Of a DNA stretch of 64,000 nucleotides, positions 18,311-28,061 are shown piece by piece; position 1 is the first letter of the stretch; each line of letters opens with the position of its first letter. This DNA comes from Comamonas odontotermitis (lineage in GTDB: Bacteria > Pseudomonadota > Gammaproteobacteria > Burkholderiales > Burkholderiaceae_C). Both the position numbers and the translations under genes were made by a program. Under the pieces are notes generated by a model. That model was not told the origin of the DNA, did no database searches, and saw only the letters and a list, made by a program, of their open reading frames with translations. The stretch is taken from the NCBI RefSeq assembly GCF_020080045.1, contig NZ_CP083451.1:2646001-2710000 (forward strand), written 5' to 3'.

Positions 18311-19156
18311 ATGAAACTGCTGCGCTACGGCCCTGTGGGCCAGGAAAAACCCGGATTGCTGGATGCCAGCAACACCTTGCGCGACCTGTCTGGCGTGGTG
18401 GCCGACATCCACGGCGACACCCTGAGCGATACGGCGCTCGCCAAGCTGCGCGCCATTGACCCGGCCACCCTGCCCGCCGTCGGCGGCCAGCCCCGCATTG
18501 GCCCCTGCGTAGGCCGGGTGGGCAAATTCATCTGCATCGGCCTGAACTATGCCGACCACGCCGCCGAATCAGGCGCGGCGATTCCCACCGAGCCCGTGGT
18601 GTTTGGCAAATGGACCAGCGCCATCTGCGGCCCCAACGACGACGTCGAGATTCCGCGCGGATCGACCAAAACTGACTGGGAGGTGGAACTGGGTGTGGTG
18701 ATCGGCAAGCCCGCCAAATACATCACCGAGGCCGAGGCGCTCGACCATGTAGCTGGTTACTGCGTGATCAATGATGTGTCCGAACGCGAATGGCAGATAG
18801 AGCGCGGCGGCACCTGGGACAAGGGCAAGGGGTTCGACACCTTCGGCCCCATCGGCCCCTGGCTGGTGACGCGTGACGAAGTGCCCAATCCGCAGAACCT
18901 CACCATGTGGCTGGATGTGGATGGCAAGCGCTTCCAGAACGGCAACACCAAAACCATGATCTTCACCGTGGCGCAGATCATCGCCTACCTCAGCCGGTGC
19001 ATGAGCCTGCAACCAGGCGATGTGATCTCGACCGGCACGCCACCCGGCGTCGGCCTGGGCATCAAGCCCACGCCCGTCTACCTGAAGGCGGGCCAGACCA
19101 TGCGCCTGGGGATTGAGGGCCTGGGCGAGCAGCAGCAGACCACGGTCGCCGCCTGA
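18311..19156 (+). CDS. Fumarylacetoacetate hydrolase family enzyme, probable 2,4-diketo-3-deoxy-L-fuconate hydrolase
   Basis: A 281-residue FAH-fold hydrolase. The core starts GKFICIGLNYADHAAESGA and contains EPVVFGKWTSAICGPNDDVE. Metal ligands are expected in DWEVELGVVIGK (Glu-x-Glu) and in the Asp of DVSEREWQIE. The C-terminal PGDVISTGTPPGVGLGIKP is the classical FAH loop. In the non-phosphorylating L-fucose/L-rhamnose route such an enzyme cleaves a 2,4-diketo-3-deoxy acid to pyruvate and lactate. The SDR just upstream would make that diketone. Generic FAH-family annotation is the safe level; the pathway is inference. Confidence 0.8.
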   Translation: MKLLRYGPVGQEKPGLLDASNTLRDLSGVVADIHGDTLSDTALAKLRAIDPATLPAVGGQPRIGPCVGRVGKFICIGLNYADHAAESGAAIPTEPVVFGKWTSAICGPNDDVEIPRGSTKTDWEVELGVVIGKPAKYITEAEALDHVAGYCVINDVSEREWQIERGGTWDKGKGFDTFGPIGPWLVTRDEVPNPQNLTMWLDVDGKRFQNGNTKTMIFTVAQIIAYLSRCMSLQPGDVISTGTPPGVGLGIKPTPVYLKAGQTMRLGIEGLGEQQQTTVAA

Positions 19157-19450
19157 TCCACTGTGGCACCGAACGGCCCGCACGGCGTTGCCCTGCGGGC
19201 TTTTGCTATCTAAGCGCTGGCATCTTCGGGGCACCCGGGCCATGTGGATCATTGCTCAGGTCTTCTCGGCGATCTCGGGTTCGGTGGTTGCCAGCAGCAC
19301 CTTATGCATCAACGAAAGCAATCCAAATTGAGATTCAGATAGAACTTCAACTATCAAATACCTGTTAACGCTGACGTACAAACCAACCATTGCTCATCTT
19401 TTGATACAGGAATATCCGCTAAGCTTCGCAGCTTCATTCGCCCATCATGA
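19157..19450. other. Spacer after the FAH gene, with a terminator
   Basis: The hairpin GCCCGCA (19176-19182) / TGCGGGC (19194-19200) with TTTT following probably ends the kdgT operon. The remaining ~245 bases are lower in GC (for example AACTATCAAATACCTGTTAACG near 19348, in two blocks) and show no coding frame. A promoter for the small secreted protein is likely here but I cannot place it. Confidence 0.7.
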
Positions 19451-19456
19451 ATGCCC

Positions 19457-19786
19457 ATGAGCCGCCTGCTTGCACAACTTCTTGTTCCTTTGGCCCTGGC
19501 CAGCCTGTCTGCTCCCGTCTGGGCGCATGACGACGACCACCATGGACGCCGCCACCATCGCAAGGAGTACAAGGAAGAGTACTGGGACGGCCAGTGCAAG
19601 GTCGAGCGCAAGTGGAAGAAGAATGGCGAGTACAAGGAAAAGCGCAAGTGCCGCGACCGGCCCGTCGTCTACCAGCAGCCGGTGTATGTGGAGCCGCAAC
19701 CGGTTGTGGTGGCCCCCCGCCCCGTGATCGCCGTTCCCAGGCCCGAAGCCATTGTGATCAGCCCGCAGATCGTGATTCGTCCCTGA
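19457..19786 (+). CDS. Small secreted protein of unknown function, His/Lys/Pro-rich
   Basis: A predicted 109-residue exported protein (ATG 19451 would add two residues). A Sec signal peptide MSRLLAQLLVPLALASLSA ends near VWA-H. The mature part is HDDDHHGRRHHRK, potentially metal-binding. It is followed by a charged block with two Cys (GQCKVERKWKKNGEYKEKRK, then CRDRP) and a Pro/Val repeat tail (QPVYVEPQPVVVAPRPVIAV). I recognise no characterised family, although similar small proteins occur widely in Burkholderiales. No clear Shine-Dalgarno is present. Confidence 0.6.
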   Translation: MSRLLAQLLVPLALASLSAPVWAHDDDHHGRRHHRKEYKEEYWDGQCKVERKWKKNGEYKEKRKCRDRPVVYQQPVYVEPQPVVVAPRPVIAVPRPEAIVISPQIVIRP

Positions 19787-19849
19787 CGGCTGTGCGTCAA
19801 GCCACTTGAAGCATTTATGAGCCCTGGCGCCCGATGGGAAAGCGCCTCT

Positions 19850-19918
19850 AGCTATATAAAAAATAGCAAATCAGTTCACTGCAAAGCGCTGTCAGACACT
19901 TGTTTGACAGCGCTTTGG
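19850..19918. repeat. Repeat-like element and 13-bp-stem hairpin upstream of the P1 peptidase
   Basis: AGCTATATAAAAAATAGC (starting near 19852) is followed by a perfect hairpin with arms CAAAGCGCTGTCA (19882-19894) and TGACAGCGCTTTG (19905-19917), loop 11 bases. Only GATTTTG follows, so it is a weak terminator. The AGCTAT...ATAGC arm and AAGCGC element recur in other spacers of this window. Confidence 0.6.
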
Positions 19919-19962
19919 ATTTTGTGGCACCTGCGCGCTCAGCCTTGGCCCACAATCGGCCC

Positions 19963-20985
19963 ATGTCTTTCAACGCAAAACAATTTCCGGCCACGGGCGC
20001 CATCACCCTGGTGCAAGGCATCGAGGTCGGTCACTTCACGGACAGCCGCCGCCCCACGGGTTGCACAGCCATTCTGGCCAGAGATGGCGCGGTGGGCGGC
20101 GTGGACGTACGCGGCGCCGCCCCCGGCACGCGCGAGACTGACCTGCTGCACCCCACCAATCTGGTCGAGCGCGTGCACGCCATCGTGCTGGCCGGTGGCA
20201 GCGCCTGGGGGCTGGATGCTGCCAGCGGAGCCATGCGCTGGCTTGAAGAGCAAGGTGTGGGCCTGGACATCTCGGTGGGCCGCATTCCCCTGGTGCCTGC
20301 GGCCGTACTGTTTGATGTGCTGGTGGGCGATATGCGCGTGCGCCCCGACGCCGCCGCCGGCTATGCCGCATGCAAGGCGGCCAGCCGCGCCATGCCTACG
20401 CAAGGCAATGTGGGCGCCGGTGCGGGCGCTGCCGTAGGCAAGATCTTTGGCATCGACCGCGCCATGAAAGGCGGCATTGGCACGGCTTCTGTCACTGTCG
20501 ACGGCGTGACCGTGGGCGCCATCATTGCCTGCAACGCACTGGGCGATGTGATCCACCCCGACACCGCCCAGGTGGTAGCGGGCGCGCGTACCGCAGATGG
20601 CAGGCAACTCATGGATACGCGCCGCGCCCTGCTGCGTGGCGAGCCGCCCAGGCCGTTGTTGGCGGGCACCAACACCACCATTGGCGCGGTGGCAACAGAC
20701 GCCACCATCACCAAGGCCCAGGCGAGCCGCCTGGCCACCGTCGCACACGATGGCCTGGCGCGCGCCATCAACCCGGTGCACACCATGTCGGACGGCGACA
20801 CGCTTTTCTGCCTGGGCACGGGTGCCACCGGCCGCAGCCCTGGCATGATGGTGCTGGCCACCATGGCCGCCGAAGCCGTGGCCCAGGCCACCTTGCAGGC
20901 TGTGCTGCACGCGCGCAGCTTACATCTGGATGCCGGAGAAAACCACAAAGCGCTGCACTTGCCCAGCGCCGCTGATTTACAGTAA
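19963..20985 (+). CDS. P1 family (S58/DmpA-like) self-processing peptidase
   Basis: A 340-residue N-terminal-nucleophile aminopeptidase/endopeptidase-like protein. [26 protein letters not shown]-like [20 protein letters not shown] and [12 protein letters not shown] are typical family segments. Precursor cleavage is expected in front of the nucleophile in [13 protein letters not shown], with Thr238 or Thr239 taking the place of the Ser of DmpA. The ATG at 19963 gives the normal family start; an upstream in-frame start is unlikely. Substrates are probably N-terminal amino acids or beta-peptides; this is inferred from the family. Confidence 0.86.
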   Translation: MSFNAKQFPATGAITLVQGIEVGHFTDSRRPTGCTAILARDGAVGGVDVRGAAPGTRETDLLHPTNLVERVHAIVLAGGSAWGLDAASGAMRWLEEQGVGLDISVGRIPLVPAAVLFDVLVGDMRVRPDAAAGYAACKAASRAMPTQGNVGAGAGAAVGKIFGIDRAMKGGIGTASVTVDGVTVGAIIACNALGDVIHPDTAQVVAGARTADGRQLMDTRRALLRGEPPRPLLAGTNTTIGAVATDATITKAQASRLATVAHDGLARAINPVHTMSDGDTLFCLGTGATGRSPGMMVLATMAAEAVAQATLQAVLHARSLHLDAGENHKALHLPSAADLQ

Positions 20986-21026
20986 GCGGTCTTCCAATAC
21001 CGCTGCATGCGCAGCACCCGAACACC

Positions 21027-22454
21027 ATGGGTGACCGATCCACCACGATGCGCCACAAGGCCTACCAACTGCGCCAGACGTTGATCACGCTGGTGCTCAA
21101 TATCCGCGATGCAGTGGTGTCCGGCGGGCCCTTGGTGATCATTGCGGTGGCGCTGATCGTGGCGGCCTACTGGTGGCTCAAGCCCAATCCGCCGTCGCAA
21201 GTGACGCTCGCCACCGGCCCGGCGCAAAGCGCCTATGCCAGTTTTGGCGACCAATACCGTTCGGCACTTGCCAGCAACAAGATCATGGTGAATCTGGAGG
21301 CCAGCGAAGGCTCGTTCAGCAACCTCCAACTGCTGCGCGAAGGCAAGGCAGACCTCGCCTTTGTGCAAGGCGGAACGGCCAGCCTGACCGATGAAGACCT
21401 GGAAAGCCTCACCTCGCTGGGCGCGCTCTTTCTTGAGCCGGTCTGGCTGTTCTACCGCACCGATGCGGCGCAGCGCCTCAACAAGCGCCCGCAGTTGACC
21501 AGCATGACCCAGCTGGCCGGCTGGAAGGTGAATGTCGGCACGGCTGGCAGCGGCGTGCCCACCCTGTTCAACCAGCTGCTCGAGGCCAACCACCTCAGCC
21601 CCAGGCAGCTGACGCTGTCGCAATTGACGGAAACACCGGCCACGGTCGATTTTCTGGCGGGCAAGCTCGATGCCATGGTCTTCGTCTCCGCGCCCGAATC
21701 CCTGATGGTGCAGATGCTGCTGCAAACGCCCGGGGTGCAGTTGATGGATTTTCCGCAGAACGAGGCCTATGGCCGCAAGTTCAGGTTCTTGACGCCGGTC
21801 ACGCTGCCGCGCGGCATCGTGGATCTGGCAGCGAACGTGCCGCCGCGCAATGTGCACCTCCTGGCATCCACCACCTCGCTTCTGGCGCGCGACGATACCC
21901 ACCCCGCCATCAAGCAGCTGTTTGCCCAGGCGTCGCAGAACATCCACAGCAATGCAGGTTGGTTCAACCGGACGCGTGATTTTCCCAATACCAAGAGCAG
22001 CGAGTTGCCGGTGGCGCAAGAAGGCGTGCGGGCCATCAACGAGCCCTCTCCCTGGCTGCAGCGCTATCTGCCTTTCTGGCTGGCCAACCTGGTGGAGCGC
22101 ATGTGGCTGGTGATGGGTGTTCTGCTGGCCTTCATGCTGCCGCTGTCACGCATCGTTCCGCCGCTCTACCAGTTCCGCGTGCGTTCGCGGGTGTTCAAGT
22201 GGTATGGACGGCTGCGCGCCGTCGAGCATGAAATGGAGCAGCCCGACCCTGACCGCGCCGGTATCCGGGCCGAGCTGGAGGAACTCGGCCGCAAGGTCGA
22301 GAAAATCACCGTTCCGCTCTCCTACGCCGACGAGCTGTACGCGCTGCGCAGCCATATCCATTGGGTGCTGCAGAAGCTGGACATGCAAAGCCGGGAGCCC
22401 GCACAAACCACACAGGGCCCAGCCAATGGGCCAGACCACTCTCCCGCCATCTGA
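21027..22454 (+). CDS. TAXI family TRAP transporter solute-binding protein, membrane-anchored
   Basis: A 475-residue protein with an N-terminal membrane segment ([19 protein letters not shown], residues ~34-52). A TAXI-type periplasmic binding domain follows: [38 protein letters not shown] and [17 protein letters not shown] second membrane segment near residue 350 ([19 protein letters not shown]) and a C-terminal cytoplasmic charged helix region ([20 protein letters not shown]) end the protein. No TRAP permease gene adjoins it. A stand-alone sensor or regulator is therefore as likely as a transporter component. ATG 21048 is an alternative start. Confidence 0.8.
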   Translation: MGDRSTTMRHKAYQLRQTLITLVLNIRDAVVSGGPLVIIAVALIVAAYWWLKPNPPSQVTLATGPAQSAYASFGDQYRSALASNKIMVNLEASEGSFSNLQLLREGKADLAFVQGGTASLTDEDLESLTSLGALFLEPVWLFYRTDAAQRLNKRPQLTSMTQLAGWKVNVGTAGSGVPTLFNQLLEANHLSPRQLTLSQLTETPATVDFLAGKLDAMVFVSAPESLMVQMLLQTPGVQLMDFPQNEAYGRKFRFLTPVTLPRGIVDLAANVPPRNVHLLASTTSLLARDDTHPAIKQLFAQASQNIHSNAGWFNRTRDFPNTKSSELPVAQEGVRAINEPSPWLQRYLPFWLANLVERMWLVMGVLLAFMLPLSRIVPPLYQFRVRSRVFKWYGRLRAVEHEMEQPDPDRAGIRAELEELGRKVEKITVPLSYADELYALRSHIHWVLQKLDMQSREPAQTTQGPANGPDHSPAI

Positions 22455-22911
22455 CCCTGCTGCGCCAGGCCCAGGCGCAGAGCAGCCTCCCGGTCCGACA
22501 TTGCTCGCCCATTCGTAACGGTTGACGGATAACGGGCGACAACACCCGCGCCCCGATAGCCTCGGGACAAACCTTGCATTTCTTGACTTACAGCAAGGTC
22601 TCGCCACGCCCAACGCACCAGAATGCGGGTAAACCTTGACGTCAGGCAATGTGTTGCCGCGCGCATGAATGGTAGTGCGGTGCCGCACGAAATCAGCTTT
22701 ATCCGTCTGGAATGTCTTTCTCAAGCCGGCTCAACTGCTAATTTTGATAGCAAAAAACCGCGTGCATTGCGCACGGCTTGGCGCAACAATGCGCCAAGGG
22801 ATTGACTGTCATCAAGATTCGAGCCTAAGCCCTTGGCATAGGTCAAGTGTTATTTGTATTTACAATACTTTCACTAATTCTTGAAAATTAGAAATTCTAT
22901 AAATATTCACA
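22455..22911. promoter_or_regulatory. cydD upstream region: inverted repeats and FNR-like box
   Basis: 457 bases without a credible gene. A repeat-like TTTTGATAGCAAAAAA lies at 22742-22757. A perfect inverted repeat with arms CTTGGCGCA (22777-22785) and TGCGCCAAG (22790-22798) follows. Next is TTGACTGTCATCAA (22802-22815), one base from the FNR/Anr consensus TTGAT-N4-ATCAA. A -10-like TACAAT (22861-22866) would place the box about 64 bases upstream of the start of transcription. CTAATT/AATTAG form a small dyad at 22874-22891. Low-oxygen activation of the bd oxidase genes is a reasonable inference. Confidence 0.7.
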
Positions 22912-24663
22912 ATGGCCTCCGACCCGCCCACCTCTTTCACCGCCCCAGCGACAGGTGCGGTGCAGCGCCCCTCCAGAGGCGGAGCGTGGCTGCAAGTGGT
23001 AGCGGCATTGCTGTGGCTGCCGCAGGCAGCGGTCATTGCCTGGAGCATTGGTGCCCTGCAACAGGGTTCGGCCTGGAATGAGGTTTGGAAGGCGATGGCC
23101 TGCTTCCTGGCCATCGGCCTGGTGCGTGCGCTGGTCGATGCTGCCGGCCTTCGCCTCGCCTTCACAGCAGCACGGCGCTATACGCAGCAGTTGCGCCAGC
23201 AGGCGCTGCAAACGCTGGCATGGCGTGCGCCCACCGACAGCCAACGCCCTTCCCCCGGCCTGGCTGCGAGCGTGCTGAACGAGCAGGCCGACCAGATCAC
23301 GCCTTATTTTGCGCGCTACACCACGGCCCGCAGCAAGGTCGTGGTGGTGCCCTTGGTGATCCTTGCATGCGTGGCCTGGTTTTCATGGGTGTCGGCGCTG
23401 GTGCTTCTGGTGGCCGCACCACTGATTCCCATCTTCATGGCCCTGGTGGGCTGGCGTGCTGAGGCCGCCAGCCAGAAGCACTTGCAGGAAATGGGCAACC
23501 TCAACCAGTTTCTGCTGGACCGCCTGCAGGGCCTCGCCAGCATCCGCGGTCTGGGCGCCGTTCCTTCGGTAGCCAGCCAGCTTGCCGCCACGGCCGAGCG
23601 CCTGCGCAGCAACACCATGGCTGTCCTGAAGATTGCATTCCTGTCATCGGCAGTGCTGGAGTTGTTTTCTGCGCTGGGCGTGGCCCTGGTTGCCGTGTAC
23701 GTGGGGTTCCACCTGCTGGGCCAGTTGCCGTTTGGCAGTTGGGGCGGTCAGCTCAGCCTGGCCCAGGCCATGTTTGTGCTGCTGCTCGCACCAGCCTTCT
23801 TCGAGCCGCTGCGCGAGCTGTCAGCCGTCTGGCATGACAAGGCTGCCGGCCTTGCCGCAGAGCAGGCACTGCAGGCGCTGCAAGAGCCCGGGCCCCGGTT
23901 GGTGGGAGCCAGTCACCACGACGCAGCTGCCCCAGAGGTGGATTCGAACCCAAACACCCCACACGGCCTGCACATTGCACTGCATGGCGTGGGCTTTTGC
24001 TACACCGAAGGGGGTGCGCAGGTGGTGAATGGCTTCAACGCCGACATCCAGCCTGGTGAAAAGGTGGCGCTCTGGGGCGAAAGCGGCAGTGGCAAATCAA
24101 CCGTGATGGCATTGATTGCCGGGCTGGCAGAACCATCGCAAGGCTGCATCCATATCGGAGGCCTGCCCCTAGACAGCGCCAACGCTGCCGCGCTGCGCAG
24201 TCGCATGGCCTGGGTTGCCCAGAAACCGCATTTGTTTGCCACCAGCCTGCTTGGTAATATCAGCCTGGGCCGCAATCTGGATGACACCCTCTTGCGGCAA
24301 GCCGTGCACAGTGCCGCGCTGGGCGATGTGCTGGCCCAGCGCGGCAACGCCATCATCGGAGATGGCGGCCTGGGCCTCTCCGGTGGCGAAGCGTTGCGCC
24401 TGACCCTGGCCCGCGCCGCAGCCAATCCGGGCTGCCAACTGGTGCTGGCCGACGAGCCAACCGCCCATTTGGATGCCGAAACCGCGCAGTTTGTGCGCCA
24501 GGGTCTTTTGCAACTGGCTGCAGGCGGCGCCACCCTGGTGGTGGCCACACACGACCCGCTGCTGGCCGCCTGCATGGACCGGGTACTGCCCATTCAAAAG
24601 GACAGCGGCAGCACCCTCCCCTTCTGCGATGACGAAAAACGCAAGGAAGGAGCCACGGTATGA
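22912..24663 (+). CDS. cydD: Thiol reductant ABC exporter subunit CydD
   Basis: A 583-residue half-transporter with an N-terminal six-helix membrane domain and a C-terminal ATPase. Walker A is GESGSGKSTVMAL, the signature is LSGGEALRLTLARAA and Walker B is LVLADEPTAHLD. CydDC exports cysteine/glutathione and is needed for assembly of cytochrome bd. The gene overlaps cydC by four bases and leads the cydDCABX cluster. ATG 22912 has no visible Shine-Dalgarno sequence, which is unusual for this window. The N-terminus matches no other better start. Confidence 0.92.
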   Translation: MASDPPTSFTAPATGAVQRPSRGGAWLQVVAALLWLPQAAVIAWSIGALQQGSAWNEVWKAMACFLAIGLVRALVDAAGLRLAFTAARRYTQQLRQQALQTLAWRAPTDSQRPSPGLAASVLNEQADQITPYFARYTTARSKVVVVPLVILACVAWFSWVSALVLLVAAPLIPIFMALVGWRAEAASQKHLQEMGNLNQFLLDRLQGLASIRGLGAVPSVASQLAATAERLRSNTMAVLKIAFLSSAVLELFSALGVALVAVYVGFHLLGQLPFGSWGGQLSLAQAMFVLLLAPAFFEPLRELSAVWHDKAAGLAAEQALQALQEPGPRLVGASHHDAAAPEVDSNPNTPHGLHIALHGVGFCYTEGGAQVVNGFNADIQPGEKVALWGESGSGKSTVMALIAGLAEPSQGCIHIGGLPLDSANAAALRSRMAWVAQKPHLFATSLLGNISLGRNLDDTLLRQAVHSAALGDVLAQRGNAIIGDGGLGLSGGEALRLTLARAAANPGCQLVLADEPTAHLDAETAQFVRQGLLQLAAGGATLVVATHDPLLAACMDRVLPIQKDSGSTLPFCDDEKRKEGATV

Positions 24664-26384
24664 CAAGCTGGAACGCCCTGCGCCCCATCGTCCAACTGTT
24701 TGTGCGCTCGGGCTACCGCCGCCAGTTGCTGACCGGCATGCTGCTGGCCGTTGCGACCGTGCTCGTGGGCATGGCGCTGCTGGGTCTGTCCGGCTGGTTT
24801 CTGACGGCCTGCTATGTAGCAGGCCTGTCCGCCGCAACCGCCCTGGTATTTGATGTGTTTGCACCGGGTGCCGGCGTGCGCCTGCTCTCGGTACTGCGCA
24901 CCGCTGCCCGCTATGGCGAGCGCGTGACCACGCATGACGCCACCCTGCGCGTGCTGGCCCAGCTGCGGGTACAGCTCTTTTCGCGCTTTTCTGCCGCGGA
25001 TGTAGCACTGCGCCTGCGCCAACGCCCCGCGCGCCTGCTCTACCGCCTGACCTCCGACATCGACGCGCTGGACGCCGTGTATCTGCGTCTCTTCACCCCC
25101 GCTGCAGCCCTGCTTGCCAGCACCGTTGCCACTGCACTTGCCTTGGGGCTGTTTCTGGATTGGCGCAGTGGCCTGCTGGTGGGTGCCCTGGTGCTGGCGG
25201 GCGGCATCGCCTGTATCGCCTGGTGCATGCGCCGGGGCTTTGCGACGGCCATCAGGCGCAGTTTTGCGGGGGAACATTTGCGTGCCACCGTGATTGATGC
25301 AGTCGGTGGCCAGACCGAGCTGGTGATGGCCGGCCGCCTGCACCACCAGTTGCAGCAGGTACTGGCCGCAGAGCGCCAGCAGATGGCCGCTGACATGCGC
25401 CTCAACCAGATCGAGGCCCAGGTGGGTATTGCCATTGCGATGACCGGGCACGTCGCCACGGCCGCCGCACTGCTGTCTGCGGGCTGGCTGGTGCTGCAAG
25501 GCCAGATCGGTGCACCGATTGCAGCCCTGGCCACCCTGGTGCTGCTGGCGGCCCTGGAGCCGCTCTTGAACATACGGCGCGGCGCCATGGAAGCGGGTCG
25601 CACCCTGCTGGCTGCCCGCCGCCTGGCTCCCCAATTGCAGACCACTCCCTCCCTCGCTGATCCTCTGCCACCCGCCACGGGCCTGGTGGTCGATCTGCAA
25701 GACGCCAGCGTTCAATACTGTGCCAGTGCCCTGGCGACGCTGCAACACATCGATCTGCAGGTGTGTGATGGCGAATGGCTGGTACTCGCCGGCCCGAGCG
25801 GCACGGGAAAATCCAGCCTGCTGGCCTTGATGGCAGGGGAGCTGCAGACCTCCACCGGCAAGGTACTGCGCCTGCCTGCCGCGAGCCTGCCGCAGCGCAC
25901 CGAACTGTTCCATGACAGCATTGCCGGCAATCTGCGCCTTGCCTGCCCCGACGCCAGCAACAAAGCCTTGTGGGAGGCGCTGGAGGCTGCGGGCCTCGCG
26001 GCGGTGGTCGCAGCACTCCCTCAGCAATTGGCCACGCCTTTGGGCAGCCAGGGCGCCGGCCTGTCGGGCGGCGAATCGCGCCGCCTCGCCTTGGCAAGAC
26101 TGCTGCTGCACCCGGCACCGCTTACGCTGCTGGATGAACCCACCGAAGGCCTGGACCGCCACACCGCAGACCAGGTGATGCAGGCCATTGCCGGTTGGCA
26201 CGCTGCACGCCGCACGAGTACCCCAGGCAAACCCGCCGCCATCGTCATGGCCAGCCATCTGCAGCGCGAAGCGCGCCACGCAGACCGCATTGTGTGGGTG
26301 GATCCCGCTTGCACCACATGGCAGGATGCGCGCAAGGGAACACCCGAATTTGATGCGCTGATTGCACGGCTGCGACCGGGTTGA
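24660..26384 (+). CDS. cydC: Thiol reductant ABC exporter subunit CydC
   Basis: A 574-residue partner of CydD. The membrane domain contains LLGLSGWFLTACYVAGLS and FAPGAGVRLLSVLRTAARYGER, typical of CydC. The ATPase has Walker A GPSGTGKSSLLAL, signature LSGGESRRLALARLLL and Walker B LTLLDEPTEGLD. The start ATG at 24660 overlaps the cydD stop (ATGA). The heterodimer acts in the inner membrane. It is followed, 71 bases on, by cydA, and the five genes look like one transcription unit. Confidence 0.93.
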   Translation: MTSWNALRPIVQLFVRSGYRRQLLTGMLLAVATVLVGMALLGLSGWFLTACYVAGLSAATALVFDVFAPGAGVRLLSVLRTAARYGERVTTHDATLRVLAQLRVQLFSRFSAADVALRLRQRPARLLYRLTSDIDALDAVYLRLFTPAAALLASTVATALALGLFLDWRSGLLVGALVLAGGIACIAWCMRRGFATAIRRSFAGEHLRATVIDAVGGQTELVMAGRLHHQLQQVLAAERQQMAADMRLNQIEAQVGIAIAMTGHVATAAALLSAGWLVLQGQIGAPIAALATLVLLAALEPLLNIRRGAMEAGRTLLAARRLAPQLQTTPSLADPLPPATGLVVDLQDASVQYCASALATLQHIDLQVCDGEWLVLAGPSGTGKSSLLALMAGELQTSTGKVLRLPAASLPQRTELFHDSIAGNLRLACPDASNKALWEALEAAGLAAVVAALPQQLATPLGSQGAGLSGGESRRLALARLLLHPAPLTLLDEPTEGLDRHTADQVMQAIAGWHAARRTSTPGKPAAIVMASHLQREARHADRIVWVDPACTTWQDARKGTPEFDALIARLRPG

Positions 26385-26455
26385 ACACTGCCCGTTCACC
26401 ACTCACCCTCATTTCATCTGGATCGATAAATACCAAGAACGGAAAGGACCATTTC

Positions 26456-28057
26456 ATGGATATCGACATTGTCGGGCTATCAAGGTTGCAGTTTGCAATC
26501 ACTGCCCTCTACCACTTCCTCTTTGTCCCATTGACCTTGGGCCTGTCGATGTTGATCGCCATCATGGAGACGGTGTACGTGATGACGCGACGCGTCATCT
26601 GGCGACAAATGACCAAGTTCTGGGGCACGCTGTTTGGCATCAACTTCGTGATGGGCGTTGCCACGGGCGTGGTGATGGAATTCCAGTTCGGCATGAACTG
26701 GAGCTACTACAGCCACTACGTGGGCGACATCTTTGGTGCGCCGCTCGCTATTGAAGGCCTGATGGCCTTCTTCCTGGAAGCCACCTTCGTCGGGCTGTTC
26801 TTCTTTGGCTGGGACAAGCTCTCCCCCGTCAAGCACTTGATCGTGACCTGGCTTACAGCCCTGGGCACCAATTTCTCCGCGCTGTGGATTCTGATCGCCA
26901 ATGGCTGGATGCAGAACCCCGTGGGCGCGGTGTTCAATCCGCAGACCATGCGCATGGAAGTGAACGACTTTGGCGCCGTGCTGACCAATCCGGTAGCGCA
27001 AGCCAAGTTTGTGCACACCGTGTCGGCCGGCTACGTATGTGCTTCCATCTTCGTGCTGGGCATTGCTGCCTGGTACCTGCTCAAAGGCCGCCATGTGCAG
27101 CTTGCCAAGCGTTCGATGACCGTTGCGGCCGCCTTTGGCCTTGCCGGTGCGCTGTCGGTGGTGGTGCTGGGCGATGAGTCGGGCTACCTCTCCGGCGAAC
27201 ACCAGAAAATGAAGCTGGCAGCCATCGAGGCCATGTGGGAGACCGAGCCTGCACCCGCCTCCTTCACCGCCATCGGTTTTCCCGACCAGGAGGCTCGCGA
27301 GACGCACTATGCCGTGCATATCCCATGGGTGATGGGCCTGATTGGTACCCGCTCGCTCGATACCGAACTGCAGGGCATCAACGACCTGGTCAAACACGCC
27401 GAGGTGCTGATCCGCGACGGCATCAAGGCCTACGATGCGCTGGAGAAGATCCGCGAAGCGGGCTCTACCACCACCATCTCGCCAGAGTTGAAGGAGCAGT
27501 TCGAAGCCAATGGCAGCGCGCTGGGCTATGCCCTGCTGCTCAAGCGCTACGTGGATGACCCACGTCAAGCGACCGACGCGCAGATTGCCAAGGCTGCATC
27601 CGACACCATTCCGCAGGTCGCACCGCTGTTCTGGACCTTCCGCATCATGGTTGCACTGGGCATGTTCTTCATCGTGCTGACTGCCGTGTTCTTCTACCTG
27701 GCGTCGCGCCACCAACTCGACAAATACCGCTGGCTGCTGTGGGTGGCGGTGTGGTCCATCCCGCTGCCGTGGGTGGCCATTGAATGCGGCTGGTTTGTCG
27801 CCGAATTCGGCCGCCAGCCCTGGATCATCGAAGGTGTGCTGCCTACGGCCGTGGCCGCATCCAACCTGGGTGTCACCACCCTGCTGATCACAATTCTGGG
27901 CTTCGTGGCGATCTACTCGGTGCTGTTTGTCATCGAGATGAAGCTGATGCTCAAGGCCATCAAAAAAGGCCCCGAGCTGGAGCCCGAGCAACAGGAGCCC
28001 CAGCCGCTGAGCTATGCCTCGGTTGCCACTGCACAACCTACCTATTCAGGAAAGTAA
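26456..28057 (+). CDS. cydA: Cytochrome bd ubiquinol oxidase subunit I CydA
   Basis: A 533-residue membrane subunit carrying hemes b558, b595 and d. SRLQFAITALYHFLFVPLTL contains His20, the conserved N-terminal heme ligand. The quinol-binding Q-loop follows the middle helices, and its C-terminal portion (residues ~315-390) is present. This suggests the long, E. coli-like Q-loop form rather than the short one. GWFVAEFGRQPWII is the signature near the C-terminal helices. ATG 26456 has the Shine-Dalgarno GGAAAGGA upstream; an in-frame start 25 codons earlier would overlap cydC. Confidence 0.96.
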   Translation: MDIDIVGLSRLQFAITALYHFLFVPLTLGLSMLIAIMETVYVMTRRVIWRQMTKFWGTLFGINFVMGVATGVVMEFQFGMNWSYYSHYVGDIFGAPLAIEGLMAFFLEATFVGLFFFGWDKLSPVKHLIVTWLTALGTNFSALWILIANGWMQNPVGAVFNPQTMRMEVNDFGAVLTNPVAQAKFVHTVSAGYVCASIFVLGIAAWYLLKGRHVQLAKRSMTVAAAFGLAGALSVVVLGDESGYLSGEHQKMKLAAIEAMWETEPAPASFTAIGFPDQEARETHYAVHIPWVMGLIGTRSLDTELQGINDLVKHAEVLIRDGIKAYDALEKIREAGSTTTISPELKEQFEANGSALGYALLLKRYVDDPRQATDAQIAKAASDTIPQVAPLFWTFRIMVALGMFFIVLTAVFFYLASRHQLDKYRWLLWVAVWSIPLPWVAIECGWFVAEFGRQPWIIEGVLPTAVAASNLGVTTLLITILGFVAIYSVLFVIEMKLMLKAIKKGPELEPEQQEPQPLSYASVATAQPTYSGK

Positions 28058-28061
28058 CACC

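Noticed and set aside
22623..22884. Small open frames of 60-70 codons upstream of cydD
   Set aside because: No Shine-Dalgarno, no recognisable protein, and they overlap inverted repeats and the FNR-like box.
24594..26402. 600-codon open frame antisense to cydC
   Set aside because: Gln/Gly/His-rich low-information protein; cydC on the sense strand is complete and in a conserved operon.
26480..28036. 500-codon open frame antisense to cydA
   Set aside because: Shadow of cydA; no domain recognised.
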